Positions 44,146 through 52,856 of a DNA stretch of 64,000 bases are shown piece after piece (the stretch's first letter is position 1; every line of letters begins with the position of its first letter). Both the position numbers and the translations under genes were made by a program. The notes beneath the pieces are model-generated. The model saw nothing but the letters and a program-made list of their open reading frames with translations, did no database searches and was not told where the DNA came from. This DNA comes from Desulfoluna limicola (GTDB lineage: Bacteria; Desulfobacterota; Desulfobacteria; Desulfobacterales; Desulfolunaceae). The DNA is taken from contig NZ_AP024488.1 in the NCBI RefSeq assembly GCF_021654575.1, positions 6,165,501 through 6,229,500 of the forward strand, read 5' to 3'.

Positions 44146-44394
44146 GAGTTTTTTTCAAAAAGTAACCCGCCGAATGCTTGCCTGAATAGTTACCAAAAAA
44201 GTTTGACAAACAGGGCTACGGATGATTCCTGATACAGACAACCTTATGAGATGAGCCCGATTTGTATGTGCTTGTAATGCACAAAATATGACGTTAAACA
44301 CCACGCGAATGCAGACGCGAGAAATGTTGTGCAACGACACCCGAAGCGCATTCGCAACCCCGCTTTCGAGGTGGCACACCTCGCCGCCGGAGGC
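44146..44394. repeat. Tandem partial repeats (arm 2 end, arm 1 piece, arm 3 end)
   Basis: Directly adjoining the previous copy: TTTTTTTCAAAAAGTAACCC, CGCCGAATGC, GAATAGTTAC, then AAGTTTGACAAACAGG, and finally GCGAATGCAGACGCG ... CTTTCGAGGTGGCACACCTC with GCCGCCGGAGGC at 44394. Nested or sequential insertion is likely. Confidence 0.7.
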
Positions 44395-44414
44395 AGACAT
44401 ATAAAGGTGACCCC

Positions 44415-45602
44415 ATTACCATTATCAACCGCTACATTCTGAAGGAGCTGCTGCAGCCTTTTTTGCTGTGCCTGGGCTTTCTCAGCCTTGTCTTCCTCCT
44501 GACCAAGATCATTGATATCACCGACCTTGTGGTGAACTATCGCGCTAGCCTGTCCACGGTGCTTTCCATGGTGGGGTATACCCTTCCGGTACTGATGCAG
44601 TACACCCTTCCCATGTCCGTGATGATGGCGGTGCTGTTGACCCTTCTTCGGATGTCCGCGGACCGTGAGATTGTGGCCATCAAGGCCGGCGGTGCCGGGC
44701 TTTCCGCCATCCTTTTTCCAGTGGGCGCCTTTTGCCTGGTGGGCTCGCTTCTGACCCTTGCGGTCACGATTTACGCGGTTCCCTGGGGCAACTATTCGTA
44801 CAAAAAAATGGTGGTGGATATCGCCTCAGCCGGTGTGGATGCCTCCTTGAAGGAGGGGAAATTCAACACCAATTTTGACGGGGTGATGCTCTATGTAGAG
44901 CGCATTGATCCTGCTGACAAAAGCCTTCACGGGGTGTTTATCCGGGACACGCGAAATCCCGAGAGTGAGCTGGCCATCACGGCCCCAAGGGGTGTGCGTT
45001 CTTTCTCCAAAAAAACCAACACCCTTACCCTGCGACTTTTCAATGGCGATGTGAATCAGGTGAACCTTGCAGGTCGTGAGGTCAATGCCATCGCCTTTTC
45101 AACCTATGACATCCGGGTGGACTTAAGCGCTATTGGCTCCGACAAAAAACTCGGGGACAAGGCGCGGGACGAAATGAGCCTGTCGGAGCTTAAGGATTAC
45201 ATTGATGCCGAAAAGAAGGCAGGGCGAACACCCTCCGCGGCCATCATGGAGATCAATGAAAAATTCGCTCTGGCGCTTGCGGCTCTTACCTTGGGCATCC
45301 TATCCATTCCCCTGGGGCTTCGGACGGCCTTTTCCCGGAAAGGATCGGGGATGGGGTTGGGGCTCGTCTGTTTTCTTCTCTATTATGTGATGCATGCCTC
45401 TGGCTGGTCCCTCGGAAAGTCAGGGGTGCTTCCCCCGGAATATGCCCTTTGGATGGGGAACGTGGTCATGGGAAGTGCCGGTATGGTTTTTCTTGCACGG
45501 GTCTCAAGGGAGAAGAGCCTGGGGTTTGATGTGATGGGCGGACTTTTCCTCTCCTTTTTCGGGATGGTTATCGGGTTGTTTCGGAAAGGGGGCCAGCCAT
45601 GA
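44415..45602 (+). CDS. lptF: LPS export system permease LptF (probable ATT start)
   Basis: 395 residues if initiated at ATT 44415, 379 from TTG 44463. LptF with LptG forms the inner-membrane channel that extracts LPS for transport by LptB2FGC. The conserved beginning IINRYILKELLQPFLLCLGF lies upstream of the TTG, and no ATG, GTG or TTG exists in frame between the stop at 44295 and 44463. ATT 44415 sits 4 nt after AAAGGTGA, a good ribosome-binding site. Two N-terminal and four C-terminal helix regions flank the periplasmic beta-jellyroll (MLYVERIDPADKSLHGVFIR, ITAPRGVRS). It overlaps lptG by 4 bp. Confidence 0.9.
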   Translation: MTIINRYILKELLQPFLLCLGFLSLVFLLTKIIDITDLVVNYRASLSTVLSMVGYTLPVLMQYTLPMSVMMAVLLTLLRMSADREIVAIKAGGAGLSAILFPVGAFCLVGSLLTLAVTIYAVPWGNYSYKKMVVDIASAGVDASLKEGKFNTNFDGVMLYVERIDPADKSLHGVFIRDTRNPESELAITAPRGVRSFSKKTNTLTLRLFNGDVNQVNLAGREVNAIAFSTYDIRVDLSAIGSDKKLGDKARDEMSLSELKDYIDAEKKAGRTPSAAIMEINEKFALALAALTLGILSIPLGLRTAFSRKGSGMGLGLVCFLLYYVMHASGWSLGKSGVLPPEYALWMGNVVMGSAGMVFLARVSREKSLGFDVMGGLFLSFFGMVIGLFRKGGQP

Positions 45603-46675
45603 CCATTGTCCAGCGATATATCCTGAAACAGTTTTTCAAATACTTCGGCATGATTCAGGTGGTGGTCTTCTCCCTGGTCGTTGCCATCGACTATCTCGCC
45701 TGGATTTCAAAATTTCTGGCGGCTGAGTACAATCTCCTCGATGGCGTGTGGTTCGTGATTTTGAGAAACCTGGGGATTATCGTGATGATGACCCCTGTCT
45801 GCGCTTTGCTTTCGAGCGTCGTTCTTTTCGGGTTGATGCGAAGGAACAACGAGGTGGTGGCCTTGAAAGGGGGAGGGATCAGTGCATGGAACCTCATGAA
45901 ACCCCTGGCAGGGGCGGGGATGATTTTGACGCTCCTGGTGTTTATCCTTGCCGAAACCGTGGTGCCAGTGGCCTTGAACAAATCCACCTACATCCGGATG
46001 GTTGAGATAAAAAAACGGAATATCCAGACCACCCACGGGAACAATATCTGGCTTCGACATGGCCGTGAAATCATTTATATTAAACATTACACCATCGCCA
46101 CCAAGACCCTGTCCGGGGTCTCCATCACCCGTTTTGATGATGATGAATTCGTTCCCACCCGCCGTGTAGACGCAGCTACCGGTGTCTACAATGGGAGATC
46201 ATGGTCCTTGAAAGACGCCATTATCCAGGAACCCTCAACGTCCGGAGGGCAGCGTTCCAGGTACGTGGACGCTGCCATAGAAATGAGAGGCGTGTCACCC
46301 GATGACTTGGGCAGTGTGGTGAAAGAGGCCCGGCAAATGAGCTTTTTCGAACTCTGGAATTATATCCACAAGATGGAAAAAGAGGGGTACGACGTGACCC
46401 GATACCGGGTTGATTTTCAGGCCAAAATGGCTTTTCCCCTTCTCTGCCTGATGATGGTGCTGATCGGGTCGGGCATTGCCCTGACACGCCAGCGCCATGA
46501 AGGGATCCCGGTCTCCGTGGGGCTCGGCATCGGTGCTGCCTTTCTCTTCTGGGTTTTCTACAGCCTCTGTCTTTCCCTGGGGTACGGCGAAATGCTGCCC
46601 CCCGTGATTGCAGCATGGGCCGCTGACGTGGTGTTCCTCTGTGCGGGGGGGCTCTTGTTGCAGGATATTGAGTGA
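45599..46675 (+). CDS. lptG: LPS export system permease LptG
   Basis: 358 residues: IVQRYILKQFFKYFGMIQVV start, six transmembrane helices, coupling segment LLSSVVLFGLMRRNNEVVAL, and periplasmic domain (IWLRHGREIIYIKHY, RRVDAATGVYNGRSWSLKDA). Partner of LptF. The TGA stop (46673-46675) is followed at once by the GCCTCCGGCGG end of a mosaic repeat. Confidence 0.94.
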   Translation: MTIVQRYILKQFFKYFGMIQVVVFSLVVAIDYLAWISKFLAAEYNLLDGVWFVILRNLGIIVMMTPVCALLSSVVLFGLMRRNNEVVALKGGGISAWNLMKPLAGAGMILTLLVFILAETVVPVALNKSTYIRMVEIKKRNIQTTHGNNIWLRHGREIIYIKHYTIATKTLSGVSITRFDDDEFVPTRRVDAATGVYNGRSWSLKDAIIQEPSTSGGQRSRYVDAAIEMRGVSPDDLGSVVKEARQMSFFELWNYIHKMEKEGYDVTRYRVDFQAKMAFPLLCLMMVLIGSGIALTRQRHEGIPVSVGLGIGAAFLFWVFYSLCLSLGYGEMLPPVIAAWAADVVFLCAGGLLLQDIE

Positions 46676-46985
46676 GCCTCCGGCGGCCCTGCCGGGGGGC
46701 AAGCTTTTGTAACGTTGGATAAACAGGCCTTAAAGGCCAATCGCCTGCTCCGCCTGAGTTGCAAACCATATGCTTCTGGTTTACCGAGTATGCCGCTTCC
46801 TCTTCTCTCAGCCCCTGCGGGGCTGAGAGAAGAGGAAACGGCGACCGAAAAGTTTTTGCGGGGCTTTTTTCAAAAAGCGACCCGCCGGAGGCATAGCTGA
46901 ATAGTTGCCATAATCCTCGGCGGTTTCCGAATGAAAGGCGCATCCGCAACCTGCTTTCAAGGTGGCACACCTTGCCGCCGGAGGC
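46676..46985. repeat. Mosaic repeat abutting the lptG stop (arm 1 ... arm 2, then arm 3)
   Basis: GCCTCCGGCGGCCCTGCCGG begins on the base after the lptG stop. The interior holds a large hairpin, CTTCCTCTTCTCTCAGCCCC pairing with GGGGCTGAGAGAAGAGGAA. Reversed arm 2 ends CCCGCCGGAGGC at 46892 with the outer motif GAATAGTTGCC. A reversed arm 3 (CTTTCAAGGTGGCACACCTT, GCCGCCGGAGGC) follows to 46985. The lpxK gene starts 49 bp later. Confidence 0.88.
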
Positions 46986-47034
46986 CTGTTTTTTGCCCTT
47001 TCTGTGCCGTTATTTCAGGATGAGAGTTTGACTG

Positions 47035-48120
47035 ATGGGAAAAGTGACAGATTATATAGAACGCGCCTTCGAAGATGACGGCAAGACCTCTCTTACCTCT
47101 CCCAAGGCTCTTCTATTGGGGATTTCAAAGGTGTATGGTGCCCTTGGGCGTGCCAAGCGGGTGGTTTATGAGAAGGGGCTTTTGGAGACGAAGCGTCTCC
47201 CTGCCCGGGTGGTGGCCATCGGCAACCTGACTGCAGGGGGCACAGGCAAGACCCCCATGACCCTTTTCGCGGCCCGGTGGTACCGGGAGCAGGGGGCGAA
47301 GGTGGTGATCGTGAGCCGCGGGTATGGTGGCAGTCTTTCCAAGAGCGGCGCCGTTGTTTCAGATGGTGACGTGGTTTTTCTTTCGCCCTTTGAGGCTGGT
47401 GACGAGCCGGTGATGATGGCCGAGCAACTTCCCGGGGTTCCGGTTGTGATCGGCAGCGATCGCTATGCGGCGGGCATGGAAGCATGCGACCGCTTTAAAC
47501 CCGACGTGGTGCTTTTGGACGATGGGTACCAGCATCTCCGGCTTGGGCGGGACTTGAATATCCTCCTGGCCGATGGCAAACGCCCCTTTGGCAACGGGCA
47601 TGTGCTTCCCCGGGGGCCCTTGCGCGAACCTCTGGCGGCTCTCTCCCAGGCAGATGCTGTGGTTTTGACTCGGGCCGAAGCTGGCGATACGGCGTCATTT
47701 TCATCACACCTTCCGTCGTCCTTTGCAGACGAAATGAAGTCCCTTCCTGTTTTGTCCTCCACCCATCGACTCTCCCTTTCAGATGGTGAAGGCTCCCCCA
47801 TGACGCCTGATGCCCTCGGGCCAGCCTTTCTCTTTTCCGGCATCGCCAAAAATCATGCCTTTGAAGAGGGGGCAAGGTCCCTTGGCGTGCAGGTGGCCGG
47901 TTCTCACTTTTTTGACGACCACCACCCCTACACCGAGACGGAAGTGCTTGGCCTGGAAGCCGAAGCCAGGGCCAGTGGGGCAAACGTTCTTCTCACCACG
48001 GACAAGGACCGGGTCAAGGTGCGTTCAATGGCCACCATGTCTCTGGCCACTGTCTCTGTGTCGATTGATTTCAACGAAGATTTCGACGGAATCACCGCGC
48101 TTCTCGCCACACAGATTTGA
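47035..48120 (+). CDS. lpxK: Tetraacyldisaccharide 4'-kinase
   Basis: 361 residues. LpxK phosphorylates the lipid A disaccharide at the 4' position. Walker A GNLTAGGTGKTPMT near residue 63, IVSRGYGG, DVVLLDDGYQHLRLGRDLNI near 161 (Walker B-like DDGYQH), and LTTDKDRVKV near 320. The start ATG 47035 has only a weak ribosome-binding site. Its position after lptF-lptG groups LPS maturation and export functions. Confidence 0.94.
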   Translation: MGKVTDYIERAFEDDGKTSLTSPKALLLGISKVYGALGRAKRVVYEKGLLETKRLPARVVAIGNLTAGGTGKTPMTLFAARWYREQGAKVVIVSRGYGGSLSKSGAVVSDGDVVFLSPFEAGDEPVMMAEQLPGVPVVIGSDRYAAGMEACDRFKPDVVLLDDGYQHLRLGRDLNILLADGKRPFGNGHVLPRGPLREPLAALSQADAVVLTRAEAGDTASFSSHLPSSFADEMKSLPVLSSTHRLSLSDGEGSPMTPDALGPAFLFSGIAKNHAFEEGARSLGVQVAGSHFFDDHHPYTETEVLGLEAEARASGANVLLTTDKDRVKVRSMATMSLATVSVSIDFNEDFDGITALLATQI

Positions 48121-48166
48121 ATCCAACCACAGAAAAAAAAATGAAATGTGCTCTTTTCGGCAGCAA

Positions 48167-48623
48167 GCCTCCGGCGGCCAAGGTGAGGGCACCTTGAAAC
48201 CCTATGGCGAATGCATGGGGGGCGCCGTGAAGCAATCGCTTTAGAGGCATTCGCGTGAAGGGTAAGGCCGTGCGAACGTTTTTGAGAAGAGACCTGTTTC
48301 ATTGTTGCGTCTCCGGCTGTCCGGGAGGCCTTACGTACCAGATAAGCCTTTATGGTGTGTTTCATGGTCGCGTCGGCGTCCCGATTGACAGGGAATCCAT
48401 GGTTGGAAGATGACACCGGTTGACGCTCTTTTGGAAGGTTGACTTTCACCGGAATAACTCCGGCGGCAAGGTGTGTCACCATGAAAGCAGCTAAGGATGC
48501 ACGTTGGCCCTTGTTCCTCGCGTCAAATCATATCCGGCTTGAAAGCGGAATTCGTTCAAGGGCAATGTGAAGACCTGTATATCTACCGTTTCAAACGTTT
48601 GGCCCGGCAGGGCCGCCGGAGGC
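48167..48623. repeat. Cluster of mosaic repeat arms between lpxK and the lysine operon end
   Basis: GCCTCCGGCGGCCAAGGTGA with GCACCTTGAAACCC and GCGAATGC (arm 3), a middle arm 3 start CTCCGGCGGCAAGGTGTGTC with TTGTTCCTCGCG, and reversed arm 1 CCGTTTCAAACGTTTGGCCC with GGCAGGGCCGCCGGAGGC ending at 48623. About 450 bp, no gene visible. Confidence 0.75.
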
Positions 48624-48656
48624 AATTTAAGCCTGGGATGCTCGGGATTTTCCCAC

Positions 48657-48692
48657 AAAAAAGCCCCTCCACGACTGTGGAGGGGCTTTTTT
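48657..48692 (-). terminator. Terminator of the lysine fermentation operon
   Basis: AAAAAAGCCCCTCCAC / GTGGAGGGGCTTTTTT, perfect 16-bp stem with a 4-nt loop, 34 bp beyond the stop of the transporter gene; usable in both directions. Confidence 0.93.
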
Positions 48693-48726
48693 AGTTTACG
48701 GTGTCAGGCAAACGCCCTACGCAGTG

Positions 48727-50211
48727 CTACGCTTTCTCTGAGGCGAGGGCTGCAGCGTGCTCTTCTTTGGTCTTGAGCCTTACGTTGGGCTCTGCCGGAA
48801 GACCGAAGAGGGGGATCAGCCGGTCGAGACCTGTGAGGGTCAGGAGCAGGATGGAGCCCACGGCGATCATGGCCATGAAGTTGTATTTGATGATGTCCAT
48901 GGGCACGAAGGTGTGCAGCGGGTAAACGGCCGTTGCAATGCCCACGTAGAATCCAACGTAAACGTGCCAGGGAATCAGCTGGGAACCGAAGACGCCAAGG
49001 GCGTCGCCGAAGGTGGCGTTACGCAGGCGCAGTTTGTACATGTCTTCTTCTGAGGCTTCCACGTTCTCGTCGGTGAGGTTGCGGATGATGGGGCCGATGG
49101 TGACAATCTGGGCCATCTCGTCTGCCAGGGCAGCGTTGCCGAGGATGGAGAGGGTGCCGTTGTAGAACATGAGCTGACGGACGCTGCCGGACAGGGTGGT
49201 GATAAGCTTGGAAACGGGCTCGAAGGCGTGCATTTTGCCCATGACGCCGCCAAAGGCGCCAACCCACATCATCATGACGATAACCCAGGAACCGGCTCCT
49301 TCGAAACCTGTGTACATGAGGTCGAGGAAGCCCTGAACGGACTCAACAGTACCGGCGGCAAGGCCGAGAAGCAGGGAGGAGATGATGCCGAGGCCGAGGC
49401 AGACCAGGGTGGGAAGACCCATGATGGCCACGACGAGAACGAGGAGGAGTGGGATGCACATGAAGAGGGGCACACCGTTTTGAACCTGCTCAAGCAGGGT
49501 CACGGCAGAGGCTCGTTTTTCGGCCAGGGCACCCCAGACGGTGTCGGGAATCTGGCTGATGGCCTCGGAGGCGTTGCCCACTTCGTTGGGAAGACCCATC
49601 ATGGAGCTGACGATGTAGAAAACAACCGCAGTGGCCACGAGGCAGAGCACGGACCAGACACCCTGATGACGGATTCGGTCGATGACCTCTACTTTCTGGA
49701 TACCGGAGCTGACCACGGTGGTGTCGGAGATGAGGCCGATGTTGTCACCGAAGCAGGCCCCACCGGCGATGGCGGCCGTGGTGAGGACGATGTCACCGCC
49801 CACGATGTGGTTGAGCCAGAGGAAGACCGGGGCGCATGCGGCGAAGGTTCCCCAGGAGGTTCCCGTGGCCACGGAAAGGATGGCGGTGACCACAAGGCCT
49901 GTCACGGCAACGGTTTTGGCTGTCAGGCCCATGTTGAGGGAGATGGTGATGATGGACGCTCCGACACCGGTGGCCATGAAGGCTTCGGCCATTGCATAGG
50001 CGAGCATCAGGATGAAGAAGACGAGCTGCATCTCTTTGACGTTGTCAACGGCGGCATCGACAATGGTCTGGAACTTCATTTTCTCTGTGACAAAAGCCAC
50101 GATGGCGGCGTAAATGGTTGCGAGAGGAGCCGCGAGCAGTGCATCAAAGCCTGAAATCATCAGGCCGGCCATTACAAAAACAGGACTTAATTTTAACAAA
50201 CCAGCAAACAT
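48727..50211 (-). CDS. NhaC-family Na+/H+ antiporter-like transporter of the lysine cluster
   Basis: 494 residues, about 11-12 transmembrane helices. NhaC/DcuC-superfamily signatures are present: SVATGTSWGTFAACAPVFLW near residue 115, GGACFGDNIGLISDTTVVSS near 150, and GNAALADEMAQIVTIGPII near 360. The superfamily includes cation antiporters and amino acid or dicarboxylate carriers. As the last gene of the lysine fermentation operon it more likely handles lysine, a pathway product or sodium balance than general pH homeostasis; this is inference from position. A 446-bp gap separates it from kce. Confidence 0.82.
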   Translation of the reverse strand: MFAGLLKLSPVFVMAGLMISGFDALLAAPLATIYAAIVAFVTEKMKFQTIVDAAVDNVKEMQLVFFILMLAYAMAEAFMATGVGASIITISLNMGLTAKTVAVTGLVVTAILSVATGTSWGTFAACAPVFLWLNHIVGGDIVLTTAAIAGGACFGDNIGLISDTTVVSSGIQKVEVIDRIRHQGVWSVLCLVATAVVFYIVSSMMGLPNEVGNASEAISQIPDTVWGALAEKRASAVTLLEQVQNGVPLFMCIPLLLVLVVAIMGLPTLVCLGLGIISSLLLGLAAGTVESVQGFLDLMYTGFEGAGSWVIVMMMWVGAFGGVMGKMHAFEPVSKLITTLSGSVRQLMFYNGTLSILGNAALADEMAQIVTIGPIIRNLTDENVEASEEDMYKLRLRNATFGDALGVFGSQLIPWHVYVGFYVGIATAVYPLHTFVPMDIIKYNFMAMIAVGSILLLTLTGLDRLIPLFGLPAEPNVRLKTKEEHAAALASEKA

Positions 50212-50657
50212 ATTCTCTTCCCTATCTATCTGTGGTTGGAGTTTTTTGTTTTGTCGAACTGCGTTGTTCGACGTCCATCTTTTTCATGTTCAGGTTCGTG
50301 ATTCTGTTGTTTCAAGGGGGTCCCTTATGAAACGACTGCTTTAGACTGGGTGGTCTAACCTTGCTTTATACGTCTCCTTCTTTCTCCTTGGGGTGCTGTG
50401 GTGTGTATCGTTTCATTTCAAGGCGTTGCAGGCGTTGAAATGGTTCGAACATCCGGGGGCAGGGGCTGCCGCTTCCGCGAAATAAAGACATGCCCAGTGA
50501 TGTTGGGCAGCCTGATGTCCTGTTTTATTTTAAAGAGCGAGCAGGGGGGCTGTGCATCACAATAAAATGCAATGAAAGGCCCTGAACCGATGCACCATAA
50601 TCGACCCTGTGGCATCCGTCAAAAACAAATCAGATGCCCCAGGGAAAATTTCCGGGC
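50212..50657. other. Gap between kce and the transporter gene, no gene seen
   Basis: 446 bp without a supportable gene. It contains a short inverted pair GATGTTGGGCAGCCTGATGT-like region near 50498-50517 but no clear terminator or promoter. It may contain an internal promoter for the transporter on the minus strand. Confidence 0.35.
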
Positions 50658-51479
50658 TTACCCTGCAAGACCCAGTATTTCACGGGCCTGGGCCACGGTG
50701 GCTGCGGGCCGCTCGTACTCGGCGGCAATGCGCACCGCACGCTCCACGAGCTGGGCGTTGGAGACGGCCAGTTCGCCTTTTTTGTAGTAGATGTTGTCTT
50801 CAATGCCGACGCGGACATGCCCGCCCATGGCAATGGCGTGCATCGTCATGGGAAGCTGGCCGCGACCGAGGCCGGCCACGGCCCAGGTCTGTCCCTCCTT
50901 GAGGCGGGTTACCAGCATCACGAGGTTGGAAATGGTGGCGCTCATGCCGCCGGGAACACCCAGGACGAAATCCATGTGGTGCTTTGCCGGGATCAGGCCC
51001 TTTTTGACCATGCGGGAAACGGTCTCGATCTGACCAAAATCAAACACCTCGAGCTCTGCCATGACGCCGTTGTCACAGATGGCCTTTGCGATGGTGGTGA
51101 TGGTCTCTTCGGTGTTCTCGTAGATCTCGGAGCCGAAGTTCATGGTGCCCATGGAGAGGGTGGCCATGTCGGGCTTCAGCGAGACCGGATTGCAGCGAAG
51201 CTCGACAGGGGTGCCCACGGCGCCGCCGGTGGAGTACTGCAGGATGCAGTCGCAGCGGTTGCGGATCTTTTCGGTGACGGTTTCAAACACGTCCACACGC
51301 TGGGTGGGGTTGCCCTCTTCATCCCGCACGTGAAGGTGGATGATGCTGGCACCGGCTTTGACGGCATCTTCGGCGGCTTCCGCGATTTCGTCGGGCGTCA
51401 GGGGAAGGTGAGGGTACATCTCCCGTGTCAGCTCCGCACCGACAATGGCGGCTGAGATGATCAGTGGCGTGTTACTCAT
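50658..51479 (-). CDS. kce: 3-keto-5-aminohexanoate cleavage enzyme
   Basis: 273 residues from ATG 51479 behind AGAGGA. BKACE family: it condenses 5-amino-3-oxohexanoate with acetyl-CoA to give acetoacetate and 3-aminobutyryl-CoA. Seen: IIHLHVRDEEGNP with the zinc ligands His48 and His50, LQYSTGGAVGT, LGVPGGM, and HVRVGIEDNIYY near residue 225 carrying the conserved Glu. The upstream in-frame extension (32 residues) is not conserved. It overlaps kal by 8 bp. Confidence 0.95.
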   Translation of the reverse strand: MSNTPLIISAAIVGAELTREMYPHLPLTPDEIAEAAEDAVKAGASIIHLHVRDEEGNPTQRVDVFETVTEKIRNRCDCILQYSTGGAVGTPVELRCNPVSLKPDMATLSMGTMNFGSEIYENTEETITTIAKAICDNGVMAELEVFDFGQIETVSRMVKKGLIPAKHHMDFVLGVPGGMSATISNLVMLVTRLKEGQTWAVAGLGRGQLPMTMHAIAMGGHVRVGIEDNIYYKKGELAVSNAQLVERAVRIAAEYERPAATVAQAREILGLAG

Positions 51480-51873
51480 GGCTGATCCTCTGGGACTCTT
51501 TGGGGGTGACACAGGTTCCGCTGGCTTTGCAGACAAGAACAGGGTCGGCAAGCAGCTCGGCGGCCGTCTCTCCATGCTCGGGGGAGGGGCTGATCACCTT
51601 CCACGCTTCAAACTCCATGCGTCGGCTGGTGCCGCCCACCTTGACGATACGGCCCTTGGCCTCTATGTAGTCGCCGGCCTGGACAGGGGCGAGGAACTCC
51701 ACGCTGTCATAGGCGCGGAAGAGGCCTTCATCGCCGTCGTACTTGATCAGCAGTTCCGTGGCCACGTCTCCGAAGAGGTTCAGCATGCGCGCGCCGTCCA
51801 CAAGCCCTCCGGCGTAATGGGCGTCGTGTGAACTCATGCGGACCCGTATCAGTGATTCTACCAGTGTATTCAT
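51472..51873 (-). CDS. kal: 3-aminobutyryl-CoA ammonia-lyase
   Basis: 133 residues, hot-dog fold. VRMSSHDAHYAGGLVDGARM, FGDVATELLIKYDGDEGLFR, VEFLAPVQAGDYIEAKGRIV match Kal, which removes ammonia from 3-aminobutyryl-CoA to give crotonyl-CoA. Placement next to kce within the kam operon supports this. kamE lies 239 bp upstream, with a mosaic repeat between. Confidence 0.93.
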   Translation of the reverse strand: MNTLVESLIRVRMSSHDAHYAGGLVDGARMLNLFGDVATELLIKYDGDEGLFRAYDSVEFLAPVQAGDYIEAKGRIVKVGGTSRRMEFEAWKVISPSPEHGETAAELLADPVLVCKASGTCVTPKESQRISHE

Positions 51874-51953
51874 GTCTGCTCCTAAATTAACGTCGTCATC
51901 GCTCTAATGAACGGAATGTGTTTGTTGATTCGGTAACTGTTGGGCACAACGTT

Positions 51954-52113
51954 GCCCCCGGCGGCCAGGGGATGATGCCCTGGAGCCCGGGGTGCGAATG
52001 AACTCTCTTCTTGTTGCTCGGTGTGAGTTCCTTCGCGAAGTTATTCGAAGCCGCAGTTGTAGCCTGTGTGTCAAACTTTTTATTAGTGTGGCTTCCGGCA
52101 GGACCCGGGAGGC
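51954..52113. repeat. Mosaic repeat inside the lysine operon (arm 4 ... arm 1)
   Basis: GCCCCCGGCGGCCAGGGGAT with GATGCCCTGG (arm 4) and GCGAATG at one end; TGTCAAACTTTTTATTAGTG and TTCCGGCAGGACCCGGGAGG (degraded reversed arm 1) at the other. It ends on the last base of the kamE stop codon (TAG read 52115-52113). Confidence 0.75.
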
Positions 52114-52856
52114 TATGCACTTCCTTTTCTTTTGACCAGTTGGGTGGCGATGAACGATCCCACATGGGAGGGAACGGTGCCGGGGCCGAAACCTGCATCG
52201 TATCCCAACTCCACGGCAAGGTCGTTGGTGACCCGGGGGCCACCTGCCAGAAGAACAAACCGGTCCCTCATGTTTTCCGCTTCGAGGAGTTCGATCATCT
52301 CTGTGAAGTTTCTTATGTGGGCGTCCTTCTGGGTGACCGTCTGGCTGACGAGGATGGCGTCGGCGCCCATTTCCACTGCCTTTTTGAGGAGCTCTTCGCA
52401 TGGGACCTGGGCGCCCATGTTTAAGGCGTCGATCTCGGGGTAGCGTTCCAGGCCGTAGTCCTGGTTGTAGCCCTTCATGTTCATGATGGCGTCGATGCCG
52501 ACCGTATGGGCGTCGGTGCCGATGGAGGCGCCGACCACGGCAACCTTTCGGTTGAGTTTGGTCTTGATCAGGTCGTTGATCTGATAGAAGTCCAGCCGCT
52601 CCACCTTGGCTTCGGTGGCGTGGACCTGGGAGTAGTCCAGCTCGGGTTGGGCCTTGCCGAAGACGACAAAGTAGGTAAATCCCTCGGCAATCTCTTTGGA
52701 AAAGGAGACGGACACGTCGTTCATGCCGAGTTTTCCGGCGTAGAGTTCCGCCGCTTTTTTGGCCCGGGCCCCGTCCTTCACCGGCAGGGTAAAGGCGAGC
52801 TGGACAATGCCGTCGTTCAGGGTGTCGCCGTAGGGCTTGATCATCTCTTTAGTCAT
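52113..52856 (-). CDS. kamE: Beta-lysine 5,6-aminomutase beta subunit
   Basis: 247 residues from ATG 52856 behind GAAGGAG. It is the cobalamin- and PLP-binding subunit moving the terminal amino group of beta-lysine from C6 to C5. The B12 motif DxHxxG is D115-A-H117-T-V-G120 within GASIGTDAHTVGIDA; K128, eleven residues after the His, matches the spacing of the PLP lysine K144 from H133 in the Clostridium enzyme. VLLAGGPRVTNDLAVELGYD completes the Rossmann-like domain. Overlaps kamD by 8 bp. Confidence 0.96.
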   Translation of the reverse strand: MTKEMIKPYGDTLNDGIVQLAFTLPVKDGARAKKAAELYAGKLGMNDVSVSFSKEIAEGFTYFVVFGKAQPELDYSQVHATEAKVERLDFYQINDLIKTKLNRKVAVVGASIGTDAHTVGIDAIMNMKGYNQDYGLERYPEIDALNMGAQVPCEELLKKAVEMGADAILVSQTVTQKDAHIRNFTEMIELLEAENMRDRFVLLAGGPRVTNDLAVELGYDAGFGPGTVPSHVGSFIATQLVKRKGSA

